Below are positions 1 through 8,434 of a stretch of 64,000 nt of DNA, piece by piece. Each line of letters begins with the position of its first letter. Position 1 is the first letter of the stretch. Source of the stretch: Pedobacter montanisoli (lineage in GTDB: Bacteria > Bacteroidota > Bacteroidia > Sphingobacteriales > Sphingobacteriaceae); NCBI RefSeq assembly GCF_022809115.1, contig NZ_JALGBH010000002.1, positions 1,057,543 to 1,121,542 of the forward strand, read 5' to 3'. The translations under genes were made by a program, and so were the position numbers. The notes below the pieces were generated by a model that saw nothing but the letters and a program-made list of their open reading frames with translations, did not search any database and was not told where the DNA came from.

Positions 1-1388
1 ACGAAAAAATGGCCCACTTTAATCGTGAACGCATACCTGAACGCGTAGTACATGCAAAAGGAAGCGGCGCATTTGGCACTTTTAAAGTAACCCATGATAT
101 CAGCAAATACACAAAGGCCAAGATCTTTAACCAGATTGGTAAGGAAACCAAAGTTTTTTTACGTTTTAGCACAGTGGGTGGCGAAATGGGCTCTGCAGAT
201 ACGGAACGTGACCCGCGTGGTTTCGCACTAAAATTTTACACCGAAGATGGCAACTGGGATCTAGTAGGCAATAATACACCTGTGTTCTTCATCAAGGATG
301 CCAAGAAATTCAGTGATTTTATTCATACGCAGAAAAGAGATCCGCGAACACATTGCAAAAGTGCTACCATGGTATGGGATTTCTGGAGCCTTAATCCAGA
401 AAGTTTGCATCAGGTGCTTATTTTAATGAGCGACAGGGGAACGCCCTATGGTTACCGTCATATGCATGGTTTTGGCTCACATACTTTTAGTATGATCAAC
501 GCAAACAACGAACGTGTCTGGGTTAAGTTTCACTTTAAAACACAACAGGGCATTAAAAACTTTACCAATGACGAAGCTACGGTAATGAAGGGTAAAGATC
601 CTGACTTTGCACAACGCGATCTGGTTAAGGCTATAGATAGTGGAAATTTCCCGAAATGGACGATGAAAATCCAAATCATGACAAACGAGCAGGCAAAAAA
701 TTTCCCTTTTAATCCTTTTGATGTTACCAAAACATGGCCCCATGCCGATTTTCCATTGATAGAAGTTGGTGAACTGGAATTAAACCAAGTACCTAAAAAT
801 TATTTTGCTACAGTAGAACAATCTGCTTTTGCTCCTGCTCATATTATTGATGGTATTGGTTTCTCTCCAGACCGGATGTTACAGGGAAGAATTTTATCCT
901 ATCCTGATGCGCATAGACACAGACTGGGTGTAAATTACCAGCAAATACCTGTAAACGCCTGTCCCTATGCCACAAATAATTTTCACAGAGATGGTTTTAT
1001 GCGGGTTGATGATAATGGAAATGATCATCCAAACTATTACCCAAATAGTTCTGGTATAATAGAGCCTGATATGAGTTATAAAGAACCCGGATTAGAATTA
1101 GATGGCCAAGCAGCCGATTGGTACGATAGAAATGCTGGCTTACCCGGTGATGAAGATCATTATACCCAACCAGGTTTATTATTTACCAAAGCCATGAACG
1201 ATTATGACAGGCACAATCTGATCAGTAATATTGTAGATTCCATGAGTGGTATTGAAGGTCCTCAAAAAGACAACATCATTGCACGCCAGTTATGCCATTT
1301 CTTCAGAGCAGATCAAAATCTGGGTATGACTGTGGCTCAGGGTTTAAATATTGATATGACTGAGATCATGAAAAAAATGTCGCATTAA
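1..1388 (+). CDS. katA: Catalase (monofunctional heme catalase), N-terminus cut by window edge
   Basis: Heme catalase converting H2O2 to water and oxygen in the cytoplasm. The frame is already open at base 3 (codons for Glu-Lys before the first Met at 9), matching the usual catalase run up to [18 protein letters not shown], so about 35-45 residues lie outside the window. Counting from that Met, the distal catalytic His is H15 (RVVHAKG), the catalytic Asn is N88 ([10 protein letters not shown]) and the proximal heme ligand is Y298 ([12 protein letters not shown]). The 459 visible residues plus the missing part fit the small-subunit class of about 480-500 residues. The first Met is therefore not the true start. 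A terminator-like hairpin lies about 200 bp downstream. Gene symbol by family only. Confidence 0.95.
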   Translation, partial: EKMAHFNRERIPERVVHAKGSGAFGTFKVTHDISKYTKAKIFNQIGKETKVFLRFSTVGGEMGSADTERDPRGFALKFYTEDGNWDLVGNNTPVFFIKDAKKFSDFIHTQKRDPRTHCKSATMVWDFWSLNPESLHQVLILMSDRGTPYGYRHMHGFGSHTFSMINANNERVWVKFHFKTQQGIKNFTNDEATVMKGKDPDFAQRDLVKAIDSGNFPKWTMKIQIMTNEQAKNFPFNPFDVTKTWPHADFPLIEVGELELNQVPKNYFATVEQSAFAPAHIIDGIGFSPDRMLQGRILSYPDAHRHRLGVNYQQIPVNACPYATNNFHRDGFMRVDDNGNDHPNYYPNSSGIIEPDMSYKEPGLELDGQAADWYDRNAGLPGDEDHYTQPGLLFTKAMNDYDRHNLISNIVDSMSGIEGPQKDNIIARQLCHFFRADQNLGMTVAQGLNIDMTEIMKKMSH

Positions 1389-1452
1389 GAAAGAATTATG
1401 ATGTCATTCAAAATCCATTTTGGAATCTATATGTTAAAGTAATTATGATAGA

Positions 1453-1480
1453 AAGATACTGAAACAAGTTCAGCATGACG
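1453..1480. repeat. Single copy of the dispersed CTGAA/TTCAG palindromic repeat
   Basis: Reads AAGATACTGAAACAAG followed by TTCAGCATGACG. It is the reverse complement of the GTCATGCTGAA...TTCAGCATC form seen elsewhere in this window, and lies in the noncoding gap after the catalase gene. Confidence 0.75.
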
Positions 1481-1587
1481 GATTTTATCTAACATTTTCT
1501 CACAAAAAAATACGGCATTCAAAATTTGTTTCGATAAAAAATACTGAAGAAAATATAACATTAAGACTTATATTAAATGTCATCACG

Positions 1588-1619
1588 AACTCGGGATAAA
1601 AACAATCCCGAGTTTTTTT
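1588..1619 (+). terminator. Rho-independent terminator-like hairpin
   Basis: A perfect 9-bp stem AACTCGGGA (1588-1596) / TCCCGAGTT (1606-1614) with a 9-nt loop is followed by a T run on the plus strand. It is the first such signal downstream of catalase, although about 200 bp after its stop codon. Confidence 0.65.
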
Positions 1620-1680
1620 ACAATAAAATTTCAGGTTTTCTCTTGCTTATTAAGAAAAACAAAGGCATCTTTGTTAAGAT

Positions 1681-1820
1681 GCAAAACATTTTAGCAAAAT
1701 ATGAACAGCTCATGGCAAAACATTATAAAGATGTTTTGTGTGCTGTTATATTACAGCGTTTTGCTTTTCATTATGTTTTTAAAAACATATTAAGCTTTAC
1801 TTTACAAACTGAGAGTAAAG
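1681..1820. other. Hairpin-dense noncoding stretch (possible structured RNA)
   Basis: No convincing gene lies between 1389 and 1949. This part holds perfect short inverted repeats in series: CAAAACAT (1716-1723)/ATGTTTTG (1731-1738), GCTGT (1742-1746)/ACAGC (1753-1757), the palindrome ATGTTTTTAAAAACAT (1773-1788) and CTTTACT (1795-1801)/AGTAAAG (1814-1820). GCAAAAC (1681-1687) can also pair with GTTTTGC (1758-1764), enclosing the first two hairpins as a multibranch loop. The sequence is AT-rich, so part of this could be chance. Confidence 0.25.
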
Positions 1821-1828
1821 ACTTTATC

Positions 1829-1876
1829 AAAAAAACCCCGAATTCAATCTTTTTTCTGTCTTAGAGAATTTCGGGG
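1829..1876 (-). terminator. Possible minus-strand terminator
   Basis: CCCCGAA (1836-1842) pairs with TTCGGGG (1870-1876), and the stem extends by TTC/GAA past one bulged base. Read on the minus strand it is followed by seven T residues. The loop is long (about 20 nt) and no minus-strand gene is known to end here. Confidence 0.3.
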
Positions 1877-1949
1877 GATAACCACCGCTTAATCATCTTA
1901 CATTAACCATACACCTTAAAGGTGAAATGTTTTATTTAACTAAAATATT

Positions 1950-2342
1950 ATGAAAACAAAGTCGATATTATTATCTAAAAGTGATTACAAATTCTTAAGC
2001 GAGCATTTGGATAAAGCGATCATGAGTGATTACAATAAATCACGTTTAAAAGAAGAAGTAAAAAACGCTACCCTTTTTGATGATGATAAATTACCTGAAG
2101 ATGTCGTTTCTTTACATAGTGAGGCCAAGATACAAAGTACTTCTAACCAACAGGAATTTGTATTTAAACTGGTTTTACCTAAAGATGCTGATATTAAAAA
2201 ACAAAAAGTATCCATCTTTGCTCCTATCAGTATTGCTTTATTAGGCTACCAAACCGGTGATTTAATCAATTGGGAAATGCCCGATGGCATTAAAGAGTTT
2301 AAAATTTTAAACGTAAGGAAATTAAACGAAGACGAGTTGTAA
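1950..2342 (+). CDS. GreA/GreB-family C-terminal domain protein (Rnk-like)
   Basis: 130 residues. The C-terminal two thirds (LPEDVVSLHS... LVLPKDADI... KVSIFAPISIALLGYQTGD) match the FKBP-like domain shared by GreA/GreB transcription elongation factors and Rnk (regulator of nucleoside diphosphate kinase). The long N-terminal coiled coil that GreA inserts into the polymerase secondary channel is not evident; only a short helical segment (about residues 10-45) precedes the domain. It may bind RNA polymerase, but the exact role is inferred. It stands alone, with a structured repeat right behind it and proline dehydrogenase converging on it. No Shine-Dalgarno sequence is seen before the ATG. Confidence 0.8.
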   Translation: MKTKSILLSKSDYKFLSEHLDKAIMSDYNKSRLKEEVKNATLFDDDKLPEDVVSLHSEAKIQSTSNQQEFVFKLVLPKDADIKKQKVSIFAPISIALLGYQTGDLINWEMPDGIKEFKILNVRKLNEDEL

Positions 2343-2346
2343 TAAA

Positions 2347-2452
2347 AAAGGTATCTAAGAAGTTTGCTTTTTCTTCATCCTATCTCTATAATTTAGATAT
2401 TCTGAAACAAGTTCAGAATGACAGATAGGAAAGTTGCTTTTTAGATACCTTT
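2347..2452. repeat. Three-layer nested palindrome between convergent genes
   Basis: Outer arms AAAGGTATCTAA (2347-2358)/TTAGATACCTTT (2441-2452), middle arms TCCTATCT (2378-2385)/AGATAGGA (2423-2430) and an inner core TTCTGAA (2400-2406)/TTCAGAA (2412-2418). All three are perfect. The core is a variant of the dispersed CTGAA/TTCAG repeat. It fills the gap between the Gre-like gene (+) and proline dehydrogenase (-) and could end transcription from both sides. Confidence 0.8.
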
Positions 2453-2462
2453 CTACTTTATA

Positions 2463-3647
2463 TTAAATTCCCCGACGGGTTTTTTCTTTAGCAATTAAGC
2501 TTAGCTCTCTGCCGGTTTGCCCTGCTACAGAAGTATTTTCTTGTGCTCTTCTAAACAAATAAGGCATAACTGCTTTTACCGGTCCATAAGGCACGTATTT
2601 AGCAACATTATAACCTGCATTAGACAGGTTAAAGCTCAAGTTATCGCTCATGCCCAATAATTGTGCAAAATAAATATGGGGGTGATTGTGAGCAATATCT
2701 TTTTCATCAATCAATTCGGTCAATAAACGGCAGCTGGCTTCATTATGCGTACCGCAAACAATGCCTATCTGATCTAAATGATCAACAGAGAAACGAATAG
2801 ATTCATCATAATCTCTATCTGAAGAAGCTTTATCAGGTTGTATTGGTGAAGGATAGCCCATATCTTGTGCGCGTTTACGCTCTTTCTCCATGTATGCACC
2901 ACGCACCATTTTAACACCTAAAATAAATCCATGTTCTTTGGCGATCAAATAATCTGCTTTAAGATCGGCCAGTTTATCATGGCGATACATTTGGTAGGTA
3001 TTATATACGATCAACTGCTCTTTATTGAATTTCATCATCATTTCTAAAGCCAGCATATCAATGGTATCCTGTATCCAGGTTTCTTCTGCATCGATCATGA
3101 TTGGAACCTTACGTTCAAAAGCTGTTTTACAGATTTTTTCGCAGCGTGCTTTTACACGATCAAACTCTGCTTTTTCTGTTTCTGTGAGTTCCTTTTTAGC
3201 GTCTAATTTTTCTAATAAGGCAAAACGACCGATACCAGTAATTTTAAAAACAGTAATAGGGATGCGTGGATCGCCATCTGCTCTTTCAACCGTTCTGATG
3301 ATTTCTTCGCAGGTAGCATCAAAAACATGTTCTTCTTCTTCTCCTTCTACTGAATAATCTAAGATTGTGCCTACTTTTCCTTTAGCAAGTTGCGCTATGG
3401 TATGATCGCACTCGGCAATAGTTTCTCCTCCACAAAATTGCTTAAAAATGGTTTTCTTGATAATACCCTGGATAGGCAGTCCCGCATTAAGCATAAAATT
3501 TGTAATCGGTGGGCCTACTTTAGTCAGGAAATTGCTTCCTATCATTTTAAAGAGCCAATAAGCTTGCTTTAATTCTGCATTGGATTTGCTGCTAAATGCT
3601 ATCTCAGTATTGTTGAAATCAATTTTGTTTTCGGGGGATACTTTCAT
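2463..3647 (-). CDS. Proline dehydrogenase (monofunctional PRODH)
   Basis: 394-residue FAD enzyme oxidising L-proline to 1-pyrroline-5-carboxylate, the first step of proline catabolism. Family motifs in order: MIDAEETWIQ, YNTYQMYR, KMVRGAYMEKER, GTHNEAS, FAQLLGMSD, and the substrate-binding helix near the C-terminus with YLFRRAQEN. The length fits the single-domain type, and no P5C dehydrogenase domain is attached. It follows the SusCD-peptidase-amidohydrolase genes on the same strand after a 136-bp gap that contains its own -7-like box, so it can be transcribed alone. Position next to peptidases suggests use of proline released from peptides (inference). Confidence 0.92.
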   Translation of the reverse strand: MKVSPENKIDFNNTEIAFSSKSNAELKQAYWLFKMIGSNFLTKVGPPITNFMLNAGLPIQGIIKKTIFKQFCGGETIAECDHTIAQLAKGKVGTILDYSVEGEEEEHVFDATCEEIIRTVERADGDPRIPITVFKITGIGRFALLEKLDAKKELTETEKAEFDRVKARCEKICKTAFERKVPIMIDAEETWIQDTIDMLALEMMMKFNKEQLIVYNTYQMYRHDKLADLKADYLIAKEHGFILGVKMVRGAYMEKERKRAQDMGYPSPIQPDKASSDRDYDESIRFSVDHLDQIGIVCGTHNEASCRLLTELIDEKDIAHNHPHIYFAQLLGMSDNLSFNLSNAGYNVAKYVPYGPVKAVMPYLFRRAQENTSVAGQTGRELSLIAKEKTRRGI

Positions 3648-3682
3648 TTTAAGTTTAAAATTTCATTTGTATTTTGATGGTA

Positions 3683-3690
3683 CAAAAATA
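3683..3690 (-). promoter_or_regulatory. TAnnTTTG -7-type promoter box for proline dehydrogenase
   Basis: Reads TATTTTTG on the minus strand, 35 nt before the ATG of proline dehydrogenase. No TTG was found at the expected -33 distance, so the call rests on the -7 box and its position. Confidence 0.4.
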
Positions 3691-3783
3691 TAAATAAATC
3701 GTTCTACGGCTAAAATACCTTAGTAATTAATTGCAAACTTGCCCGATAATGACATAAGTGCATTTAAATCATTATTTTAGCTT

Positions 3784-5388
3784 TTAAAAACCTGGTTGTT
3801 TAATTACATAACCTGTTTTCGCTTTCTCCTGATCTACCATTTCTTTAACTTCCTGTAGCAACTTTTTAGCATCATATACAATACCATCTTTAATGGTGTA
3901 TTTAACACCTCCTACCCTTTTAGGTTTATTATCTGCACCCAAACTAATTGCTCCTGTACCATAAAGTACTTGAAAGTTTTTAAGTGGGTTTTGATCTACG
4001 ATTACAAAATCGGCCAGTTTACCTATTTCAATACTGCCTAAATCTTTTTCCATGCCCAAAGCTTGGGCACCATTTAAAGTTGCCGACTTTATTACTTCTA
4101 ACGGATGGAAACCGGCTTCTCTCAATAACTCTAGTTCTCTTATGTACGCAAAGCCATATAATTCATAGATAAATCCTGCATCTGTACCAACAGTAACGCG
4201 TCCGCCTTTGTTTTTAAATTCATTTAAGAACTGCATCCAAAGTTTGTAATTCTCTTTCCAATTCAATTCTTGTTCTGTTCCCCAGCTATGCCAGTACGAT
4301 CCGTGCGAGTTCCAATTTGGCGCATAAAACTCCCACAGTTTAGGCATGGTATAAGTATTATGCCATTCGGCCGTACGGGCACGCATCAAATCGCGATTGG
4401 CCTCATAAATATTTAATGTGGGGTCTAAAGTAAAGTCAAGCCTGATCAGCTCATTCATGATCTTGTTCCAGGTTTCGCTACCAGGGGTTGCGGCCTGCTT
4501 CCATAAGGTACCTGCCTCACTAAAACGGTCTTGCTCATTCTGATAATTGTAATCTGGAGAGTAATGTTGTACCGTCTTATCATCAAACATAGATTCGGGC
4601 AAACCATACCAATGTTCTAAGGATGTTAATCCAGATTTGGCACTGTTCATGGCATTCCACCTACCCACATCTGTTTGTGCATGATGTGCCATTGACCTTA
4701 AGCCAAGTTTTTTATTTTCATCAAGCGCATTGGACATCACTTCTGGCGATGCTCCAAAGAATTTGATACCGTCTGCACCTTTTTTGGCATTTTCTCTTAC
4801 CCATTGCCTTGCCTGCTCACCGGTATAGATAGGCGCTGTTGAACCTTGTCCAAATACGGTATAAGCAAATATGCGAGGTGCTGTTATTTCATTTTTTAAA
4901 CTTTTTTGCTTCTCTTCCAGCACCCAGTCTAAGCCATTCATACTTCCTGGCTCTCTTACTGTAGTAACACCATGTGCCATCCAAAGTTTAAATACATAGT
5001 CGGCATCGGCACCTTTATCAGCGCCGCCAATATGTCCGTGCATATCTATAAAACCCGGCAAAATGTACATACCTTCTGCCCAAAGTTCTTTACCCCCAGC
5101 TTTTAGCTGAGGTCTGCGATTGGCTTCTACGGGCAAACCCGGCGAGCCTACTGTTCTGATAGCGGTAATTCGATTATTTTCTACTACAATATCTGCTGGC
5201 CCCATAGGTGGTGCGCCCGTGCTGTTTATAATGGTTACACCTCTTATGATCAATTGTGGATAAGGCCCATCTCCTTCTTTTCTGGGATCTGCTTTTTTTA
5301 CCGTTGGCCTGCCTCCTTGTGCAAACGCTACAGTAAACATGCATATACTACCTAATGCTAAATAAATTGACTTCTTAATTAAATTCAT
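3784..5388 (-). CDS. Secreted amidohydrolase-family metal-dependent hydrolase
   Basis: About 534 residues. The start at 5388 (MNLIKKSIYLALG...) is preferred over an in-frame Met 30 nt upstream because it gives a clean signal peptide ending in VAFAQ. The body is an amidohydrolase barrel: HxH in FIDMHGHIGG (about residues 117-119), a Lys in GIKFFG, later His residues in SMAHHAQ and LEHWYG, and the metal Asp in VGTDAG. The C-terminal LGSIEIGKLADFVIVD is typical of imidazolonepropionase-like members, a group that includes Xaa-Pro and other dipeptidases as well as cyclic-amide hydrolases. The substrate cannot be read from sequence. Last gene of the probable susC operon, 136 bp after the HExxH gene; no -7 box was found in that gap. 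Confidence 0.85.
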   Translation of the reverse strand: MNLIKKSIYLALGSICMFTVAFAQGGRPTVKKADPRKEGDGPYPQLIIRGVTIINSTGAPPMGPADIVVENNRITAIRTVGSPGLPVEANRRPQLKAGGKELWAEGMYILPGFIDMHGHIGGADKGADADYVFKLWMAHGVTTVREPGSMNGLDWVLEEKQKSLKNEITAPRIFAYTVFGQGSTAPIYTGEQARQWVRENAKKGADGIKFFGASPEVMSNALDENKKLGLRSMAHHAQTDVGRWNAMNSAKSGLTSLEHWYGLPESMFDDKTVQHYSPDYNYQNEQDRFSEAGTLWKQAATPGSETWNKIMNELIRLDFTLDPTLNIYEANRDLMRARTAEWHNTYTMPKLWEFYAPNWNSHGSYWHSWGTEQELNWKENYKLWMQFLNEFKNKGGRVTVGTDAGFIYELYGFAYIRELELLREAGFHPLEVIKSATLNGAQALGMEKDLGSIEIGKLADFVIVDQNPLKNFQVLYGTGAISLGADNKPKRVGGVKYTIKDGIVYDAKKLLQEVKEMVDQEKAKTGYVIKQPGF

Positions 5389-5524
5389 GTGTATATTTTT
5401 ATTGATTTTAGTTGCCACATGGAATCCGCTATATCATCATACAAATGGATATGTAAAGACTTATGCTCATTTCATTGCTTTAGATGATTATTGGTGATTG
5501 CATTTATGTTGTACAAGATTTTTA

Positions 5525-8428
5525 TTACATCTGGTATGCAGCACCTGGTTTTATTTTCAAATTATTAATGCGCTGATCTAATGTTTTGATTTGATCTGTA
5601 GCCTGTGTATCTGCATAAGCATTGCGTAAAGCTTTATAGGCTACAAACAAATAAGGATTATACTGTAAAGCTTGATTTAAGTTCTGGATATATTCTCCTT
5701 GATTGTTATCTGCCTTGCTCAAAATAGCTTTCGTGAAAGCATAATCGGCTTTTGAAGGCATGTCTGCACCTTCTTTTTCTTTAGTAAAAACTTGTTTTGC
5801 GGTTTGTAAATCACCTGCTTTCACCAATAATCTAGCCATTCTTAACTGGTCTGCTCCACGCAAAGGCGATTTTGTAGAAAGTACCATATTGATATATTCG
5901 CTTGCTTTTGCTTTATTGCCCTGTGCCAAATAAAACTCTGCTAAACGCATGTTATAGTCTGTTCTCGAATTATTTGAAGCGGCTAAAATTCGCTGTGCTT
6001 CATTGATGGTCTTGATCGCTTCATTGTATTTTCCTTGCACGGCCAAAGCATCTGCCAATAGGTTACGGTATTCGTAATTCTGAGGTTTTTTAGTCACTAA
6101 ATCTTGCAATATCTGTACAGGTTCTGCATAACCTAACTCTGCTTTTAAGGATGCCGAAAATGCGTTTGCATCATCTATACGATCTCTCAAATAAGTTGAT
6201 ACTGCCGCTCCATTCTTAGCATATTCCAGTCCGGCATCGATAGCTTCGGGATAAAGTCCATTGCTTCTGTACATTTCTCTTAATTGCCCATTTACTCTGG
6301 CCAGTTCAGAATAATCTGTTTCCATTTGATAGGATTTCTGTAGATAATCTGCTTGTTTTTGAATGGCTTCTGATTTGGCAATAAGATTATTATCGTACTT
6401 AGCTTTAGTTAAATTGGCATAAGCAGCATAAATAGGTGCATATTTAGGATCTATCTGCTCAGCTTTTTTCAACCATGTTTCGGCATCATCTAATTTTTTC
6501 TCTGTAATGCTGATTGCTGAATAAGCCAACATAACAGGCAAATATTTTGCGTCATAAGTCAATGCAGTATCTAAATATTTCTTGGCCATTTCTCGATCCT
6601 GCATACGGCTACGTTGGCTCAAATTAAGATAAACCTGCGCCCAGTTACTGGCCATAGCCTCTTTTTTACCATTTAAATAAGCTTGCTCTTTTTTAACCAG
6701 CGCATCTATAAACTGGTACATCTCTGGGTCTTTGGTAATCAAATCGTTGGTGGTGTTCATTGATTTGAAATCTAAGGGATGCACTTTTACAGGTTCAAAA
6801 TATGCCGGATAGGTTTGGGCAAAGTATTCAGATTCATTATTTTGAGAATAGTAATCTAAAGTACGGCCCTCTTTCATGGCTTTATAGTAATGCGCCCTGA
6901 TTGCTCTGTTCTCTGCATCCGTCAGCACACGTCCATGAAATAAGTGCACATATTCATGCAAAATTACGTTACGTTCAAGATAAGCTCCACGTTCTACATA
7001 TTCAATGGCTGCTGCCCCACTTCCTACGCCACGTATGTCCATCCATTGACGGTTATCAAATGTGGTACTGGTACGAAAGTAAGGTGAGTTCATGGTTTCT
7101 GCCAGATCTTTATGCAGCGGCGGTATCCTGAAAACATTATCGCCTTTGGTTAAGAAAGGAAAATACACTACTGAAGTAAAAAGCTGATTCCAGGCCATGG
7201 CTTTTACCATATCGCCCGAATAATAGCTTACATCAGGAAAAACCCGTTTAAAGTTTTCCATATCCTTTATTTTGGTTTGGTGTAAATGATTGGTTATTGA
7301 ATCATAAACGGCTAAATAAGGGATACGTTTGGCTTTGATTACAGCCGAAAGACCGTTATGTGCTGGTCCATAATGTCTTTTTCTTTTTAAGATTTCCCTA
7401 AAAATATGTTCGGCAGAATCAAGTCCTGCCTTACGGTCCATATCATAAGCAACATGATATAAAGAACCACGGTGCATTAGTGGTAGAACTGAATTAGGAT
7501 ATTTTGCCTGTATTTTTCGGGTATAATCTAAAGCTTCTTTGAGTTTATTTTGCTGAAAAAGTTCATCAGCAGGTTTCAGTTCTTTTTTGACTTGTTCATC
7601 TTCTGGTTGCGCGTAATCTGCATAAGTCAGATTGGTATGGCCATTACCCCAATGCCAATGGGTTTGAAAATGCAGTGGATTAACCGCTAAAGCAACTTCC
7701 CATTGGGCAGCCATGGCATTGAGCAAAGTGGCATCAAATCTGCGCCAAATAGCATAGCCATAACTAAATCTGGCATCGGCATTAAAAGGATCTATGGCTA
7801 TAGATTTTAACAAGGGCGCTTCAGCCAATTGTGGTTTCTGGTCCCAGAAATAAACATCAGCTTCGAGCATTAAAGCAGCCGCATTTTTACGGTCGGCTGC
7901 TTCCACTTCTTTTGCTAAGCTCAATGCTTTTTTATAATCTTTCTGCAACAATTTTATCCTGCCTAACATCAACTTCAACTTATTTGAAGGATTGGTTTTA
8001 AGTGCATTTTCACAAATCTGTGCAGCCTGTGGAAGTTTCCATGCCTGCATTTCTAAAAATGCTTTCAGTAAAACAGCCTTTTCCTTTTTCTTATTGGTGT
8101 TATATACTTGGTTTACATATTTCTCAGCCGATTTAAAATCATTGTTTAAAATATAGTAATCAGCATATAACAATTTATAATCGTCGGTTAAAGACTTCTG
8201 CTTTTTGATCTCAGTCAGTACATTGTCCCATAAACCCAACTCTAGCATGCGTTCAAGAACAAGCGCTTTATCTTTGCTTGCAGGTAATGTATTAACCAAC
8301 CCCATTTTAACCTGCTTCAATTTTTCTAAAGCTTGTTTGGTACTATCGGGCGATATAACTTGCTGAGCATAGGCATTTCCTAAAACTGTAAGTGATAAAA
8401 GACAGATGGATAAAATTGTTTTTTTCAT
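5525..8428 (-). CDS. Secreted TPR-repeat protein with HExxH zinc-peptidase motif
   Basis: 967 residues with a signal peptide (MKKTILSICLLSLTVLGNAYAQ). TPR-like helical repeats occupy about residues 30-380 and again 590-960. Between them is a domain with HEYVH at 491-495, the HExxH signature of zincin metallopeptidases, followed by NESEYFAQ around 531-538, whose E534 could be the third zinc ligand as in gluzincins. It is therefore probably a periplasmic or surface peptidase carried on TPR scaffolds. Activity is inferred from the motif alone. It starts 6 bp after the S10 peptidase gene, pointing to one transcript with the upstream peptidases and SusCD. Confidence 0.75.
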   Translation of the reverse strand: MKKTILSICLLSLTVLGNAYAQQVISPDSTKQALEKLKQVKMGLVNTLPASKDKALVLERMLELGLWDNVLTEIKKQKSLTDDYKLLYADYYILNNDFKSAEKYVNQVYNTNKKKEKAVLLKAFLEMQAWKLPQAAQICENALKTNPSNKLKLMLGRIKLLQKDYKKALSLAKEVEAADRKNAAALMLEADVYFWDQKPQLAEAPLLKSIAIDPFNADARFSYGYAIWRRFDATLLNAMAAQWEVALAVNPLHFQTHWHWGNGHTNLTYADYAQPEDEQVKKELKPADELFQQNKLKEALDYTRKIQAKYPNSVLPLMHRGSLYHVAYDMDRKAGLDSAEHIFREILKRKRHYGPAHNGLSAVIKAKRIPYLAVYDSITNHLHQTKIKDMENFKRVFPDVSYYSGDMVKAMAWNQLFTSVVYFPFLTKGDNVFRIPPLHKDLAETMNSPYFRTSTTFDNRQWMDIRGVGSGAAAIEYVERGAYLERNVILHEYVHLFHGRVLTDAENRAIRAHYYKAMKEGRTLDYYSQNNESEYFAQTYPAYFEPVKVHPLDFKSMNTTNDLITKDPEMYQFIDALVKKEQAYLNGKKEAMASNWAQVYLNLSQRSRMQDREMAKKYLDTALTYDAKYLPVMLAYSAISITEKKLDDAETWLKKAEQIDPKYAPIYAAYANLTKAKYDNNLIAKSEAIQKQADYLQKSYQMETDYSELARVNGQLREMYRSNGLYPEAIDAGLEYAKNGAAVSTYLRDRIDDANAFSASLKAELGYAEPVQILQDLVTKKPQNYEYRNLLADALAVQGKYNEAIKTINEAQRILAASNNSRTDYNMRLAEFYLAQGNKAKASEYINMVLSTKSPLRGADQLRMARLLVKAGDLQTAKQVFTKEKEGADMPSKADYAFTKAILSKADNNQGEYIQNLNQALQYNPYLFVAYKALRNAYADTQATDQIKTLDQRINNLKIKPGAAYQM

Positions 8429-8434
8429 AGCGGT

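Noticed and set aside
1..1388. Catalase beginning at the Met at position 9
   Set aside because: Upstream codons are in frame and match the catalase family, so the gene is cut by the window edge rather than short.
1577..1864. 95-codon open frame on the plus strand
   Set aside because: It contains the catalase terminator hairpin and several palindromes, has low-complexity composition and resembles no protein.
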